Below are positions 47,723 through 60,730 of a DNA stretch of 64,000 nt, piece after piece; the stretch's first letter is position 1; each line of letters starts with the position of its first letter. A program made the position numbers and the translations under genes. The stretch is from Melieria omissa. Lineage: Eukaryota; Arthropoda; Insecta; Diptera; Ulidiidae. The DNA lies in contig OZ020268.1 in the NCBI GenBank assembly GCA_963971225.1, positions 15,105,032 through 15,169,031 of the forward strand, in the 5' to 3' direction. The notes below the pieces were generated by a model, which worked only from the letters and a program-made list of their open reading frames with translations, did no database searches and had not been told where the DNA came from.

Positions 47723-49084
47723 TACAACGGTTGTGTACTCATTACAGAGAGTTTGTTTTGGTTCGAAAGATTCTGACCGTCACTAGACTTCTCCGCAAGA
47801 AGTGATCTGCTTTCTATTGCAATTTAGAACTCGAACTCTTTAACCCTTGGAATGTTTCTGCAACTCTTCGTTATTTTCTTTGACTGTCTTTTCGAACACT
47901 TCTATCAAACTCCATCGCTGGTTCTTCGCCATTTCTCCAAACAAAACGACGCCTACGTCTTCAATCGCTCAAAATTTATTCACTTGAAATTCGATTCAGT
48001 TGGCGTATTATCTCCAAAAATCTTCAAGCTTAAGTATCAGTCGGTCGCTGAACTTACTTTAGAATCTCAAAGAACATTTTAAACTGACAAGTAGACATAT
48101 AAAATCTCCCAAAGATTAATGAAAATATTGCCACCAAAATATTTGCTTCATTGCCTGAAGAAAATCTGTTTTTAGGTCTTAACGAATTTTCTATTGTTTA
48201 AAGTAATAAATGGCATCGATAGCGACATGTTCGCCGCGTGTTTGGGTGGACATTGCTGCCTGTTTGGAATGTTCCTAATGAGTTTGAGTGGTGTCAGCGG
48301 GAATGTTGGAAGTGGCACCGACGAACATGGGAACTAATAACATGGAATTCAATTAAGCTACAACCACATTTAATGCAAATTTGCATAAATATGATTCAGT
48401 AATTGTGGCTATGAGCAAAAGCGTCAATTGCAAATCGTATTTGCAGGAAATGAGCCGGCAAAATGCGTGACCGACCAAGTATTCCTTTTCTCCGTGGGCC
48501 AGTGCACTTGTGCACAAATAGCGTTGGCTGCCGCTAACTGGAACATATTTTCTAATTAAATACATTAGCAGCTTTTCAAAGCGCTTGTCAACCGATTTCC
48601 AGCCCACACAGACACACACTCAGCAATAAGCACGCACAAGCGCAAATTTTACAACTGCAATGGTGAGCTACCATTATTTTCAATTTTTTACTACCATTAT
48701 TCGTTCTTTTTTTCAATTGGTTCAAGTTTACTAAGTCAAAAGTTATGGCAAATGTTGCAAATTAAACCAAACACAGCCAACAAAAAAATGGCACTGTTTG
48801 TGCAGCAGGTACAGCGCACTGATGTGTATTGACCTTCAAATTCCAGACACTTTATGGGCGCTCAAGTTTTTTGTTGTTGTTGAGTTTTTTGGCGACTAAC
48901 TGCTGCTTTATAATGTTTGCGAAAATTGTTTTGGCATTCGCTTCTAATAAGTCGGCAAAAGAAATGAAACAGCAATAAATTACAATAACAAAAAACGGCA
49001 GCCAACTTACACTGTGCAACAAAAAGTTAAACTTTTGGTTCATGAATAAGAAAAATGTTTGCAGATATAAATAAAGCAACAAAA

Positions 49085-49245
49085 TCTAGATATTATTTTT
49101 ATTATTACTTATTCTTATTTTATTATTTATTTTTATTTTTATTTATTATAATTTTTTATTATTTTTATTATAATTTATTATATATGTATATTAATTTTTT
49201 TATTTCTTTTATTATAGTTTTTATATTGAAATTGTTTACGATTTA
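49085..49245. repeat. TTATT-rich low-complexity tract
   Basis: About 160 bases made almost wholly of T and A with TTATTT repeats. Confidence 0.85.
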
Positions 49246-49489
49246 AAAAAAATATCTGGCAACAACAATTCAGTATAAACAATTTTTAGTTTTATTTAAA
49301 ATATGGCGAACGCTGTGACTCAGCTGGTTAGAGCGACTCTTAACCCATTTGTTCCTCTTCGTAGTCAATACCAAAATAGAACAATATTTGTACCTCCATA
49401 TCTGCACCGATTTTTCCATATGTCAAAACTCTTGTCGACCAGTGTTATAGGTAAAAACTTGTCTTTGTCCAAAAGCGAAAACTGAAGCG

Positions 49490-49850
49490 CGAAAGCGAAG
49501 CGCAGCAGCCCAAACATTTGACAAGAAGAAAGTCGCAAACGGCAATCACCAGTCGCCGCAGCAACAGCGCGCACAACGCTCGACCAGTCGGTCAGCAAGC
49601 CAGCCGCAATCGGCGCCGTTCGTGCAGCTGGAGGGACAGGCGTAGGGGCCGCTGCCACCACTTCGGAGTCAACCCAGTCGAGACCAGTGCGCCGCTGTCG
49701 CCGTCGTCGCGGACTTCTTCCTCCACAACTTTGAAAACAAGTTTTTTCTTTTTAATTTTAATTTTTGGCTTTGGATTTTTTTCGTTTAACTTTTTTCCGC
49801 GCTCTAAACTTAAGACCCACTCTGAACTCTGCTGGCCGCCGCTCTAAAGA
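49490..49850. other. GC-rich island inside the long intron
   Basis: This contrasts sharply with its AT-rich surroundings. Open frames exist on both strands (plus 49518-49847, minus 49365-49661), but none resembles a known family. It may be a leader exon or regulatory island; no splice or promoter evidence is decisive. Confidence 0.3.
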
Positions 49851-50695
49851 CGTCTGTCTGTTGGTCTGTTCATGCATTGCCGTGTTGCTGGTGGCTTGTG
49901 TTGGTGTTGGTTTAGTTGCTTTAGTGGCAACAACATTTTGCACTATGTGCTGCCAAGAAATCTCTTGTGTATTGAGGCATTCGCTCAATGAGTCCGTCTG
50001 TGCCCTTTTGCATTCGCTTTACACACACACAAACAAGAACACACACTACTACACGCGTATACGTGAAATGTTTGTGTATTGTGTTTAGTTTATATGGAAA
50101 AAATTTGCATTTTTCGTTACTCATTAGTTTTTATTTGCCCATTGGCTCGTCGCACCGGCGTTGGCAAATGTGTTCTTGATTTGCATAAAGATGTATGTAT
50201 GTACTTTTAATATTTTAACCACGAACTTCCTTTTGCCCAATGCCCATTGCAGCGCGTTCCCGTGCGCCATCCGCTCAGCTGCGTCCAGTTGGCATTACCG
50301 CGTAGGAACTGGCGGCCGGCACTGTGCTCCTCTTTGTTTTCTTGTCGATTGCAACGCGGACTCGCAGCAGCTGTTTGCAGTTTTCCCCCTAATTCGTTGC
50401 GTTGCCTTTTCCCTTTTTGCTGTGTTTCTGCATTTGCGTTGCTTTTTTTGGCTGGTTTTTGCACGCCAGTGTGACCCCTGCTCGTCTGCATTTTCTTGGT
50501 CTTATTTAACTTAATAATGAATGTTATTTTTCTGTAGAATTGCTTTTGTTATTGTATACAGGGTGCAACAACAGTCAGACTGCAGGTCTTGTCAGGTGCT
50601 GCAAAAGTGTTGGTTTACTAAATCTTAAAGAAAGTTTGAAGTTTCATTCCTTTTGACATCCTTGCAAATTGTACAGTGTGCGTTGTTTGAATTAA

Positions 50696-50750
50696 CCCTT
50701 TCGCTACAGATTTTTACTGAGGAAAGTTAAAATTTTAAATTTTCTCGTTG
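50696..50750 (+). mobile_element. Truncated end of the CCCTTTCGCTAC TTAA-element family
   Basis: TTAA followed by CCCTTTCGCTACAGATTTTT and then GGAAAGTTAAAATTTTAAAT matches the left end of the element at 59149 over about 55 bp. The similarity then fades and no right end was found, so this is a fragment. Confidence 0.65.
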
Positions 50751-51650
50751 TGGTTAAGATATTTTTTCCATATACTTTCATATCTTCTAAAGCTTCAGTC
50801 CGCTCATTTCACTCTCCGATCTTTGTCATTTGATCATTGTATGTTTTTTGTTCTTTAAAAACTTATTTTTTCGAAGTGTGTTCTTTGCTCCTCTTTTCCG
50901 TAATTTTCCCTGAGGTCACTATAGTCTATCTAACCTCTTATAGACCCATGTGCCTTCCTCTCTACTTTAATCCCCTTTCGAGTCGATCTGCTTCTTTAAG
51001 AACACATTTGCATCCTTAATGTTTCCTGCGCGCATCTTTTTCTTCTTCTGCATTTTGCTTTCCACATGTGTGCGTCCTTGTCGCATTTGCTTGACTTGTC
51101 TCCTCTTACTTTCATACACACACAAATTCTTTATTTTTCCATCACATTTTTATAGAAAAAAATTAAAGCCGTCAACTGAAGAATTTCTCTTGGCTTGTCG
51201 CCTCGCGGTGCAGCGTGTCGTGTCGTCATTGTGGTCTTGTCTCTGCTGGCGTAAAAGCCATCATAATCTCTTCTCTGCTGGCCTCTTACTCTCACACCGG
51301 CTACACAACATATCTGGATATTTTTTTAGTGCATCTTGTGTTTTAGTTTCTTTGCTTTGTAGTTTCATATGGTTGGTTTTTTGTTGTTGTTGTTGGCTCG
51401 CTGCTTTCCGCATATTTTGCCTCGACAGCGGTGCGATGTCATCGCTGTGCCATGATTTTCCCCCCATTTCGCCTTAACTTTTGCTGTTATTGTTGTTTTT
51501 GTGGTCTTGGCAACTTTCTTACCTTCAGCTGCTGTTTTTTTTTTTGCGTTGCATATAATGCCGCCGCTTACGTTTAATATCGCAACGTAAATGCCATTCT
51601 TTCTTTCTCTCTGCCGCTGCTGCTGTTGCATCTTTCAAGCAAAAATTGTT

Positions 51651-51680
51651 GCTGCTGCTGCTGCTGCTGTTGTTGTTGTG
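51651..51680. repeat. TGC/TGT trinucleotide repeat
   Basis: About six GCT/TGC units followed by TTG units; CAG on the opposite strand. Similar short runs occur around 54105-54135. Confidence 0.85.
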
Positions 51681-52840
51681 CGCATAAAGTCAGTCAACCG
51701 CATCAACGTCGTAGTTACAGCCGTCGTCGTTGTAGTCTTTCAAAGTCTTGTTGGTCTTGGTACTTTAGTCTTTCTTCTGCAACCTTATGATTTCTTTTAT
51801 TTCAAACACACACACATACGCATACATACAAACATACACATTTTTGTGCTTTTGCGTGTTTATAATTTGCCAAAGAAACAACAACAACAACCTCTTTTTG
51901 TTGGAGTTTTTTGTTTGTGTTGGTGTTTTTGTTGTTGTACATTATTATTGGTGCAACTTCTACAGCCACTTTTCCAGATTAGCTAAGCCGTGCAGCAACG
52001 AATGCTGAGCTCAGCACACGTTTACGTTTCAGGTTAGCCGGATCGGCGGACTGGCTGCCTGACTGGCCGGCGCGATGGTGTCTTCTCGGCGGAGTCTGCA
52101 ATTGTGCGTCCAATGACTGTGAAGGTCGTTCGCTTACGTTTACGGATTCTTGTGCTCGCTGCCATATCATTTCTTGTGTTTTTCTATATCGCATTTCTCG
52201 CTTCTTTTTCCTCCATCTGCTTGCTTGTCTGTCTTTTGGGTTTGTCTCTTTGTCTTTGCATCTCATTTTACATGCGGCATACACGATTTTCCCCTCTTGG
52301 CCGGTCGCCGCATGTTGTTTTTCTCTGCCTGTGGCGGCACGTTCGTCTACGTTGTGTTTTCGCCTCGAAAAATTGCTTTGCCTTTTGCTGTGCGCTCGTT
52401 GCGTTCTGTGGCGCATTGGAATGTTTGCATGTTAAGTGGCAAAAAGACGTTATTTTTAATAAAGTCTATCAGGAAGTTGAAATTACAGCATGAAGTGTAG
52501 CCGGATGCGTGGAGGAAGCGCAAAGGAAGCGCAGCGCTGGCTGAACGTGTGAGTGCGCAAGTGAGGACTAGAGGTGTCGAAATACGTTGGAGGGGAAATG
52601 TTTTGGCAGTTACGCAAGTTGAATTGCAGACCTCCCGGATTGTGTGTGCTTTTGGTGGACTTTAAGTTTAGTTTTACTCATTTCATGTGGGATTTCATTT
52701 ACTCATTTTGTGGGAAATAATATGGAAATGGCTATGTTAGGACATTTTTAATTTTATGTTATAAATTAATAATATCAGCTGAGAATAGACATTTGGGAAA
52801 TACCAGCGAATCAAAGAAAATTATAAAGTAAAAATTAGTG

Positions 52841-53195
52841 TCAGACCGAATATTCGGTTTTGGTTCGGCCCAAAAAAGTGGTTTCGGTTTCAGTTTGGCC
52901 AAAAAATGCCGGAACGGCCGAAACGGAAACATTCTAGATTTTTTCAAAAATTAATGAATTGTTTTTATTAATTAGTACCTATTTGTTTATTTATGTTATG
53001 TTTGTTCTTTATTTACCTAAAGTAAAATTCGTTTGTTGAAAAATGGTGATTTTGATGCTTAATGTGGTGATTTTGATTTCAACTAGAAACTTTCGGTTTC
53101 GGCCGAATATAAAAAAACCGAAATTTGGTTTCGGCCGAATATTAAAAAAAACCGAAATTCGATTTCGGCCCAAAAAAGTTGTTTCGGTCGGACAA
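52841..53195. repeat. Iterated TTTCGGCC-motif repeat, possible transposon
   Basis: The words TTTCGGCC, TTTCGGCCGAATA and ACCGAAAT recur at least eight times. CGGCCCAAAAAAGT occurs near both ends as a direct repeat (about 52866 and 53167). Arrays of this motif in direct and inverted orientation resemble the subterminal regions of hAT-like elements, but no clear ends or duplication could be fixed. Confidence 0.55.
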
Positions 53196-55140
53196 TAGTA
53201 AAAATAAAATGTTGACTAAATTTCTTTGGGTTAGTTTCACTCTTTCAACATTATCCTGCACACAAAATTCTCATGGCAAACGCCTTTAGGAACCAACTTA
53301 ACTCTGCCCATATAATTCCACCTTCTAGAATTGTGCCAATTGTTGAATTGTTCTAACAAAACCATTGAACCATTGCGAAATTGGGCCCCCAGTTGAAATA
53401 TTTTGCAATTTATTGTTAACCCCTCAAAGTTCTTATGAAGATTGCAAAAGAAAAACTCAAAAAACAGGCCAACTAGAAAACCTTCTAAACTGTAGCAATG
53501 CCAGTCAGTCAATACGTTGGCTGGTTGGTGGGTTTGCCAGTGCCTACAATTAGCCGACTCTCGGCCAATAACCTTTTTTGCTTTCGGCTCGTAGTTAACT
53601 AAAGAATTTCCATTAAACACTTAAGAAAACGTCTGCGCTTTGGCACACACAGACACACACATGTATGTATGTATGTGCAAGAACGTTATAAAATAAAAAC
53701 ATAAGACAAGCAATAAAATATGAAGAAAAGAAAGGTGAGAAGAACGCCTTAAAACAGAAATTTAAGACACACGAAAAAAAAGAATTAAATAAAACGCTAA
53801 AAAAAACACAGCCAAGCATAATTTGAACACGTTCTTGCCTTTTTCTTCACATACACACAACTTAACCTTTAATACTAGAAACCCAAGAAACCGACCGACC
53901 GACCGGCCGTCCATTTCAACACTTTACACCAGCCAACTATTCCATTCTTTTTCTGCAAGTCTCAGCGAGCAAACGTTTCGTTACGTTACGTTTCGTTGTT
54001 GTGTTGTACGTGTACTTTTTTCTGTTTTTGCCCAAAAGCGCATTGGCCAAAGTCTGCGTTGTGTTTTAACATTTTTCACCAAAATGCTAACATATGCTGG
54101 CTGATGTGTTGTTGTTGTTGTTGTTGCTGCTGCTATTTCTGTTGTGCTGGCACAATCGTTTTCTGCATAATCAGTTCCCTATTCTTTTTAGCAAAAACGC
54201 CACAAAAAAAAAAACTAGCAACAAAAACAACTCAACTGCCACATAACAAGCATTATTCTGTCGACTGTTTAATTTTGCAACAAAGTGTTGGAGTGCTGGC
54301 GGCATGTTTCCCCTTGCTTAATTATTTTACACTCAATTGTCGGACTTGTTCTACTGGTAGAGTTACCTACGCTAACCGTAAAAAGTTTGTTAAGACACAT
54401 TTCGTACAAACTCGTTTGTTATTGGAGCAAACGACAAGTCGACAGTCGAGTTGGCTGACAGCGCAGTGTGATAGGCGCAAAGCAGTAGTGTTGATATTTG
54501 CAGATATTGAGGCTATGAGCTCGAAATACGGTACTCAAGCGGGCTGTGAGCATTTCGAAGTTGCAGTAAGAATTGTTCTTAAAATTTCTGTGAGTCGACT
54601 AAAATGGATGAATGTTTAGTGCTTTGGGTCATTAGATTTCAAGAGGCTCCAACTATGGTGAAAAACATAACATAGGGTTTTTTTCTGTTGGCAACTGTCC
54701 TTTCAACAGCAAACCTCTACGAGGGTAAAATAATGTCATAAACAGAGCTGTCGACTGTCCCGAGGTGTTGCAAAGAATCTCTTTCACTGTGTCGTCTTGC
54801 ACACTCAGGCATTCTAATTATTTTAAAGTTGGGTTTTGTGAATTTGAATATATTAAAAATGCTCTAATTGGTAGAGCTCTTTCGGAATTGAATACTGTTC
54901 AGGAACTTGATCTCGCGCTTCCAAAAAGGTTAGTTTTAAGGAACTTAGTTGAATTTTGTAAATGAACTTGTTGCTATTAGTCTGTAAGAATTGTTAATTC
55001 ATAGACTAAATAAATAAATAAAATAAAATAAAAATAATAAGATATAAGATGTAAGATGTAACAGCTTCTAATTCTTTGTGGGTTCATCTACATTGTCACT
55101 ATTTTTTTTTCTTTTTATATTTTGTGATTACAAGAACATT

Positions 55141-55300
55141 GTTCTAAATCTTAGAAAAATATTGAATCACTCTGTCGATTATGTCCTATCCACTATTTTT
55201 TTCTTGGAAAAACATTAATAAAACTTTTTATAATTTGTAATTAAAACGAAACTGTTCTAAATCGTAGAAAAATATTGAATCACTCTGTAGATTATCTTCA
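55141..55300 (+). repeat. Direct repeat of about 45 bp with 113-bp spacing
   Basis: The segment TTCTAAATC.TAGAAAAATATTGAATCACTCTGT.GATTAT occurs at about 55141 and again at about 55254, with two mismatches. Confidence 0.8.
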
Positions 55301-56394
55301 GCAAACAATAAACTATCACCATTTATTGCCTCTGAAATCGATACATCAAACAGTCCATTAAATTTCCTCTCTGTAAAACTTGCAAACAAAGGCAAAACTT
55401 TACATCGAAAAGTTCGCATTCTAACAAAACTTAAGCGCCACGTAATAATTCGCACAATTACAACACACAGTCAACTTTTCTGCCATAAATTATCAGGCAC
55501 TTATTGTTCTTGTTGTTGTTGTTTCAGTACTTTTACTATTATCGAAAATAATTGTCATTTACGCTTCAACGCTTATCTAACAATGGGCCCAAAGCGAGTT
55601 GGCGAGGTAACTTGCGCCAGCTTGGCTGCTTATCAGCCAAATTAAAATGTATTTTCTCCAACGTTTGCGTTTCTCTCTTATTTAGCGATTTTTTTGTTTA
55701 TTTTTTTATTATTATTTTTTTTTTCATTTGGTAACAGTTATCATTCGTTGCAATAGTGAGAGAGGTAGAATATAGCAACAATAACAGTAGATTGCTTTGT
55801 TTTGCGACTGGTTCGTATACCTAAAAAAATTGGCGATAAGGGTTATTATTTTTATTGTTGCTGATAAAATGGCAATGTTTATCAATTTTCATTTCATTTG
55901 AGGCATAAAGACTAAAGACTTGATAACTGTTACAGTTAATATTGGACTTTTTGTAGAACATTTATTTCACATTGGCTGAGACTTTGCTCGAAAACTTGTT
56001 ATTAAAACGAATAGAGAAAAGTGGTCGGAGGAAAATCGTTGTGACATGGCTAGACAGCTTCAGTGGCAACAGAGAATTAATTTCGTTGTCATATGTGACA
56101 TATCAACTTTGTTATGGCTGCTAATGGGCGAGAGCTCAAACAACAGTGACTGATAAAAATGTTAAGAAGAAGAAGAACAACAATAACTGTTATGACTTTC
56201 CGAAGGCAGGTGAAATCGAAATGACTGTAATTTACTGCCCAAATGTGCCCACCTCTCCAAAATGCAGAACACTTACTCGTATCGCAATAAGACACATATG
56301 GCCTAAATATATCTCCAGGTATATGTTCTTGTCTTGGAGTCTTCTTGAGGCCCTATGCTCCAGTGAGGAGTGAACAAGGAATAAAAAATATGTA

Positions 56395-56565
56395 TCTTAG
56401 ACGTATATGAATCTAACCTAAGGGATGGCCATATAAATGTATCTCTAAGCAGAGTTTCTGTACCTTAGATAACTATTAAATATGAATCTAACCTAAAAGA
56501 TGTGTCTCAAAGCAGAGTTTCCGCATCTTAGACCATTATTTATATGAACCTAGTTTAAGGAAAAA
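56395..56565 (+). repeat. Imperfect tandem repeat of about 75-85 bp
   Basis: ATGAATCTAACCTAA...GATG...TCT..AAGCAGAGTTTC.G.A.CTTAGA recurs twice, with a decayed third start (ATGAACCTAGTTTAAGG). No function is apparent. Confidence 0.75.
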
Positions 56566-56766
56566 TCACCTTATACCTTCTTAAGACCTTTTACTTACTA
56601 GAGCACTGAACAGAGAAAAGGAAACCCGAACCACAGAAACTTTAACCTTCCAATAAAAGAGAGAATATTAAAGTCCTGCATGAATATATTCATCTTGGCG
56701 ACTACACTACTGTACATACTGTACGGGTACTTGGTATTCGAAGAATGTGTACAACGAAACGAATAG

Positions 56767-57342
56767 AAACGAGAACCAGCGAGCGTCGCTTCTCGTTTCT
56801 ATTCGTATTCGGTGAATAGCGAACACTGCAGTGCTCGTATTCGGTGAGAAGCGAATACTGCAGTGCTCGTATTCGGTAATCGAGAACTTTGCAAAGTATT
56901 CGAAGATCAACAGTTTCAACGAATATTTTTATGCGCAGTATGTCACTTTTCCATGTGTATACTTGTGGTGCGGTTGAAGTGGCTTATTAGTTTATACGCA
57001 AAATGGAAATTATTGAAGAAGCTAGCATAACAAATAAATATTAATATACATACAACATAAAAATCTCTAAATAATCTTAGGAATATTAAAACGAGTATAT
57101 TCGAATATATTCGAAGCAGTGTGTACTATTATTCGAATGCTTTTGTTCTCGTTTTCCCGCTTCGAGCGAATATGAATAAATAGTGTACGTCTACTCGTTT
57201 ATGTTCGGAGCTTACTCGTACTCTTCGAGTTGAGCTGTACTCGTATTCATTCAGACTGGTCCGCAGAGATGAAGTGAAGTATTCTATTCAAAAGCATTTG
57301 AATGTTTTCGAATAGCAAAAATGTATACCCGTGCAGGACTCT
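56767..57342 (-). repeat. Dispersed repeat copy B (inverted partner at 45237-45751)
   Basis: This is the reverse-orientation counterpart of copy A, ending GCAGGACTCT at 57342. It is slightly longer because of an AT-rich insertion near 57025-57085. Most blocks match copy A closely, including CGAATAGAAACGAG and GAGCACTGCAGT. Confidence 0.85.
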
Positions 57343-59148
57343 AGAGAATATCTTACAATGAAGAACAGTAGCGAGAATTAAGACAAGTCTGAAAGTCTAC
57401 TGTCCAAAAAACGCAAACGAAATGTTAGTAAATTCAGCAAAGAATGTGTCATTCTCTTAAAAGCCCTATCTCTCTGTTTCTCTGTCTCTTTCCCTCTTTT
57501 CTTCCCTCTTAATTTTGACTAACAGCAACGCTTGGAGGGAGACTTGGCGGCGATTCGTAATCTGGTAACGGGCTGCTATCTTTTACTAAGTAGTTGACTT
57601 ATAATGTCTTCATGTCATTTATTTTCTCACATGATTTGCCATTTGTCAGTCGAAATGAGCTTAAAGTCCGGTTGTGGCTGGTGGCAAAATAAGCTGAAAA
57701 TCCCAGAAGTATGACGCACCTTGAAATTAACTCAAGCAAACAAAAACGCTGTTGTATTTCTGGTCAATTTCGCCAGCTCGATGCCATGAAATTTTTATAT
57801 TTTTATATTTTTGTTGTCAGTTCATAAAAAGTTTGAGTAAGTTTGGCGATAGCAACAATTTATGGTCCATAGTTTGTAGATTAGTGGAATAAAACTGTTT
57901 TTGTTCAAATGTCATGGAAGATAAGGGACCTCGAAGTCTACAGAAACGTGGCACTCAAGCAATTCTTGTGTTGTTAAACACTTTTTTAAAAGTAAAAGTT
58001 TGAAAATGTTTTACTTTTGCTAAGCAATAATATTTTAAAAGTAAATAAAAGTTGACATTCATATTGTAGAATAAAAATAAATAAATCTTATATTATTTTA
58101 ATGTATACACAACAAAATGCGTCTGGAAATACAGATGAATCACATTGTAATCACTGCCGGAAGTTTGCAGTCAGTTGATTTTCTTGAAATTCTCTGGGCT
58201 AGGAATTTCTACAGCATTTGCGTGTAAGTTTCTGATTTCTGATTACTTATGCAAGGAATGCGTCTGAGCGCACAGATTGAAAAGTTTTCATATTTTTGTA
58301 CTCTCAAAGTTCATGACCAAATTCCTTGTTTGTTTTGGTCTATCAAAAAAAAAATATAGCAAATTACAATTTCAGCAAAACACAGTATTTGTTGAACTTG
58401 CATTCTGCTGATCGGTTGTAGCCTTTTTTACAACCATTGATCCACACTGCACATTCGCGCAGCTACTCATTGTCTAAACGGTCGCCTTTCAACTATTTTT
58501 ATATTCGATATCTCGTTGCTCCTTTGTGTACTGAAATTGAACGCCGCTAAGTGCGTATTAGATTACCAGCTACCACTCACCACTTTCGCTCACTCATCAG
58601 TGCGTCGTCGCCCTCCTAAACCATCCACTCACCCAGGCTCACTCCACAGCCACTCAAGTGTTGAGCCATTGAAATGAAGTTCCATTCAAGGGGCATTTTC
58701 AGTGATTTGGCCGCAAACGTGCATAATTTTGCAGTCAGCTATTTGCGCTTGAATTTGTTGGTTTTTGCTGTAATTTTGCGTGCTCCCACTAGTTGTGAAT
58801 TTTGCTGTTTGCACTCGCCTGTCATCGTTAGTCGTGGCTTGACGCTTGACTTGTGTTTGTGACTGTTTTGACTTGTAATATGAAAGGAAGAACCCTTGCT
58901 GTGAAAATTGCAATTAATTTTGTATTTACGTGACACTGGGCTACGTTGTTAGGGTAAATTTGATTCAAAATGGGAAAAGGCAACGCTCAGAATGGGGCGA
59001 GGCTGTTGTGAAAAGTTGTCTTAATTACGAGGAGAAAATGTATTCGCCCATCTAAGCTTAATGGATCCTGTCTGACAATATGAAACGTAAGCTGTCAAGC
59101 CGTTCAAGGCTGTTTACTATAATAATTGTGCGTGACACATCCTCTTAA

Positions 59149-59615
59149 CCCTTTCGCTACGGAATTTTACTGGGGAAAGTTAAAATTTTAAATTTTACGT
59201 TTTAGGCTTATATTTGGTTATATTAGGAACATTCCATAAAAATTTTGTAATTTGTATACTCGGACCCTGTATTTTAGTGTTTTTTATGAAAGCAACCGCA
59301 TTGTTGTGGCTGTAAAAAGTGTATAAAGTGAATGAAAACTTAAAATTAAAAAGTCATATAATTTTTCTGCTTCTTCTTCCTTTACTATGTCAAGATATAC
59401 CATTAAAAAACGTGTATCTTCTCTTCTTTAAACTTTAATATTCAGTTTATTAATTTCGTATGTTTCCTAAACTAGAGTTTCTAGAGACTATTCTTTCCTA
59501 AACCATTCTTTCAAACTATTCTAGAGACCCTAAAAAAATGTATTCTTAGAACCATAGAGGGTTCAGACGTCCACAAATTAGAATGTTACCATATGACAAC
59601 CAAATAGCAAAAGGG
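59149..59615 (+). mobile_element. Complete TTAA-flanked piggyBac-like MITE, 467 bp
   Basis: TTAA at 59145-59148 precedes CCCTTTCGCTACGGAATTTT. The other end, read on the opposite strand, is CCCTTTTGCTATTTGG next to TTAA at 59616-59619. There is no coding sequence. The full-length related copy at 62546-63589 is in reverse orientation and the fragment at 50696 belongs to the same family. Confidence 0.8.
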
Positions 59616-60269
59616 TTAACGAAGTTTTTGGTTTGACATGACTTAATTAAAATCGTTAGTTTTGTTGATTACAATTTTCAAGAGGTTGGTCCTACTCTGC
59701 TCTGTAGATCTTCTAAAATCCTATGTAACTTTAAAGAATTATTTACACACTGAAAGGCAACCCTGAGCCGATCATAAACAAACATAAATCACTGTTGCCA
59801 TTAACTTTTGATACATAGAAGTGCCACATGATTCACAGGGAAGCGGTTTGTTATTGCAACTTTGATTATGTTATTTCTTCCATCGTATCGTGAATGCCGC
59901 CATTGAAAAAAGTAACCCAACAAAAGTCATTTGACTACATTTCAACCAACCAACTGTCAACTTCTTGTTTTATTTGTGTTATTCAATATTTGTGTTGTTG
60001 TTCAACACTTTCGGGATGATTTGCTCATTTAGCCGTTAGCTGATTTGTTTGTTTATTTACTTTTTTTTTGTTTCCGAAATCAAAATTAGTGCCATTGTTT
60101 TTGGTCGCGCCCTTTTTGTTGAGGTTGCGCGCAAAGTTACCACTTTGCTAATATTTATTTAACTTGACTGCTTTTTTCACAAAATGTTTCAGCGAACTGG
60201 AGTTTTTGCGTCTTGTTTTTGTTTTTTGCGCTATTAAGTTTTATGTTGCAGCTGTAATGTTGTGTGCCT

Positions 60270-60730
60270 GCAACCCCCATTAGCTGTCAAAAACCATAGC
60301 GAGCCCCGGGAACTTCCACCAACCACGCCACACCACACCATCGCCAGCTCAGGCGCACAACGCGGCCGTGTGGCAGCTGGCCCGGTTCGCATTTGCGTCT
60401 TAAAACTTTCGCTGCTCGCTGTCTGTCTGTCTGGCGTCGCTTGGCTTTGCACTTTGCGCTCGACGCTTGACGCTTGACACATGTACGTCATCTCTATGCA
60501 AACGTTGTCTTTTTGGGGGCAACAACTCATTTGGCAGCTGGCGCGCAGAACTGTCACGCAAAAGCGAGCTGCGCTGCCGCCTCTCCCAACACGCAGCGTT
60601 GTGTGGGCGTCGTTGCTCAGTTGTTGTCGTTTCGTTGTTATTTCGTCATAATCTACGAAATGGGGAGGGCGCCACAGTTGGACTTACCTACGGCCTAACG
60701 CCTTGCGGAAGGGCGCTCTGACGTCAACGC
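60270..60730. other. GC-rich segment in the long intron
   Basis: This stretch is clearly more GC-rich than its flanks, with CAGCTG and CACGCC words and short open frames on both strands, none recognisable. It is a possible regulatory element or unrecognised leader exon. Confidence 0.3.

Noticed and set aside
49303..49345. tRNA-like 5' half (GTGACTCAGCTGGTTAGAGC ... CTCTTAA)
   Set aside because: It resembles a tRNA D-arm and anticodon region, but no T-arm/B-box or matching acceptor stem follows, so it is neither a tRNA gene nor a clear tRNA-derived SINE.
51019..52500. Series of Phe/Leu/Cys-rich open frames on the plus strand
   Set aside because: They arise from T-rich simple sequence (TTG, TTC and TGC runs). 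There is no start context, domain or splice structure.
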